Shown here one piece after another: positions 5,677 through 5,780 of a DNA stretch of 5,780 nt. The translations under genes were made by a program, and so were the position numbers. Position 1 is the stretch's first letter; every line of letters starts with the position of its first letter. Under the pieces are notes generated by a model. The model was given only the letters and a program-made list of their open reading frames with translations, searched no databases and was not told where the DNA came from. The DNA comes from Vicinamibacteria bacterium. Its GTDB lineage: Bacteria; Acidobacteriota; Vicinamibacteria; Fen-336; JAGNNV01. Location: the NCBI GenBank assembly GCA_016650185.1, contig JAENWE010000142.1, positions 1 through 5,780 of the forward strand. The letters run 5' to 3'.

Positions 5677-5780
5677 ACTGGCGCCCCGGTATTCGATCTC
5701 CCGGATCATCAAGGGTGGATGGCAGCTCGCTCAGGGCCACGGCGCCGCTCAAGGCGAGGCGCAGGCCCACGCCGACATGG
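5666..5780 (+). CDS. Aldo/keto reductase, 5' end only
   Basis: From GTG 5666 an open frame runs off the right edge, giving the first 38 residues: MRVELAPRYSISRIIKGGWQ, then LAQGHGAAQGEAQAHADM. The SRIIKGGWQLAQGHG stretch is the first strand and loop of an aldo/keto reductase subgroup, where the family forms the TIM barrel that binds NADPH. The catalytic Asp/Tyr/Lys/His residues come later and are not visible. The GTG is the only start codon in this frame close upstream, and it overlaps the end of the TIGR04076-like gene by 11 bp; no clear ribosome-binding site is seen, so coupling to the upstream gene is likely. The family call rests on a short segment, and the substrate cannot be stated. Confidence 0.75.
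   Translation, partial: MRVELAPRYSISRIIKGGWQLAQGHGAAQGEAQAHADM

Overview
The window is GC-rich bacterial DNA with tightly packed genes and few gaps. A prokaryotic Ku, a spinster-like MFS carrier, an NhaC-type antiporter and a small YHS-like membrane protein suggest a free-living environmental bacterium, for example from soil or sediment. The sequence alone does not fix the phylum. No rRNA, tRNA, CRISPR array or phage module was seen.

Layout, left to right. (1) A small plus-strand gene for a membrane-anchored cysteine protein with a YHS/TRASH-like C terminus (7-294). (2) A 157-165 bp element with imperfect terminal inverted repeats, bounded by CTAG on both sides (297-461). It looks like a miniature inverted-repeat transposable element lodged between two convergent genes. 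(3) A minus-strand pair: the Ku protein of non-homologous end joining (458-1243), preceded by a 12-14 TM MFS transporter (1290-2882). (4) A plus-strand wreck of a mechanosensitive channel (MscS) gene (about 2941-3235), readable only by combining three frames. (5) A second minus-strand pair: an NhaC-family Na+/H+ antiporter (3857-5251) whose TGA stop overlaps the TTG start of a metallo-beta-lactamase-fold hydrolase (3228-3860). (6) A divergent plus-strand pair: a TIGR04076-like small protein (5281-5676) and the 5' end of an aldo/keto reductase (from GTG 5666) that leaves the window at the right edge.

How the genes relate. The antiporter and the hydrolase are almost certainly translationally coupled. 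The TIGR04076-like protein and the aldo/keto reductase overlap by 11 bp and are probably one operon. MFS and Ku lie 46 bp apart in the same direction and may be cotranscribed, but no functional link is evident; no LigD-type ligase lies in the window. I do not see an undescribed multi-gene system. The best leads are the CTAG-bounded element, its precise position between two stop codons, and the decayed mscS locus.
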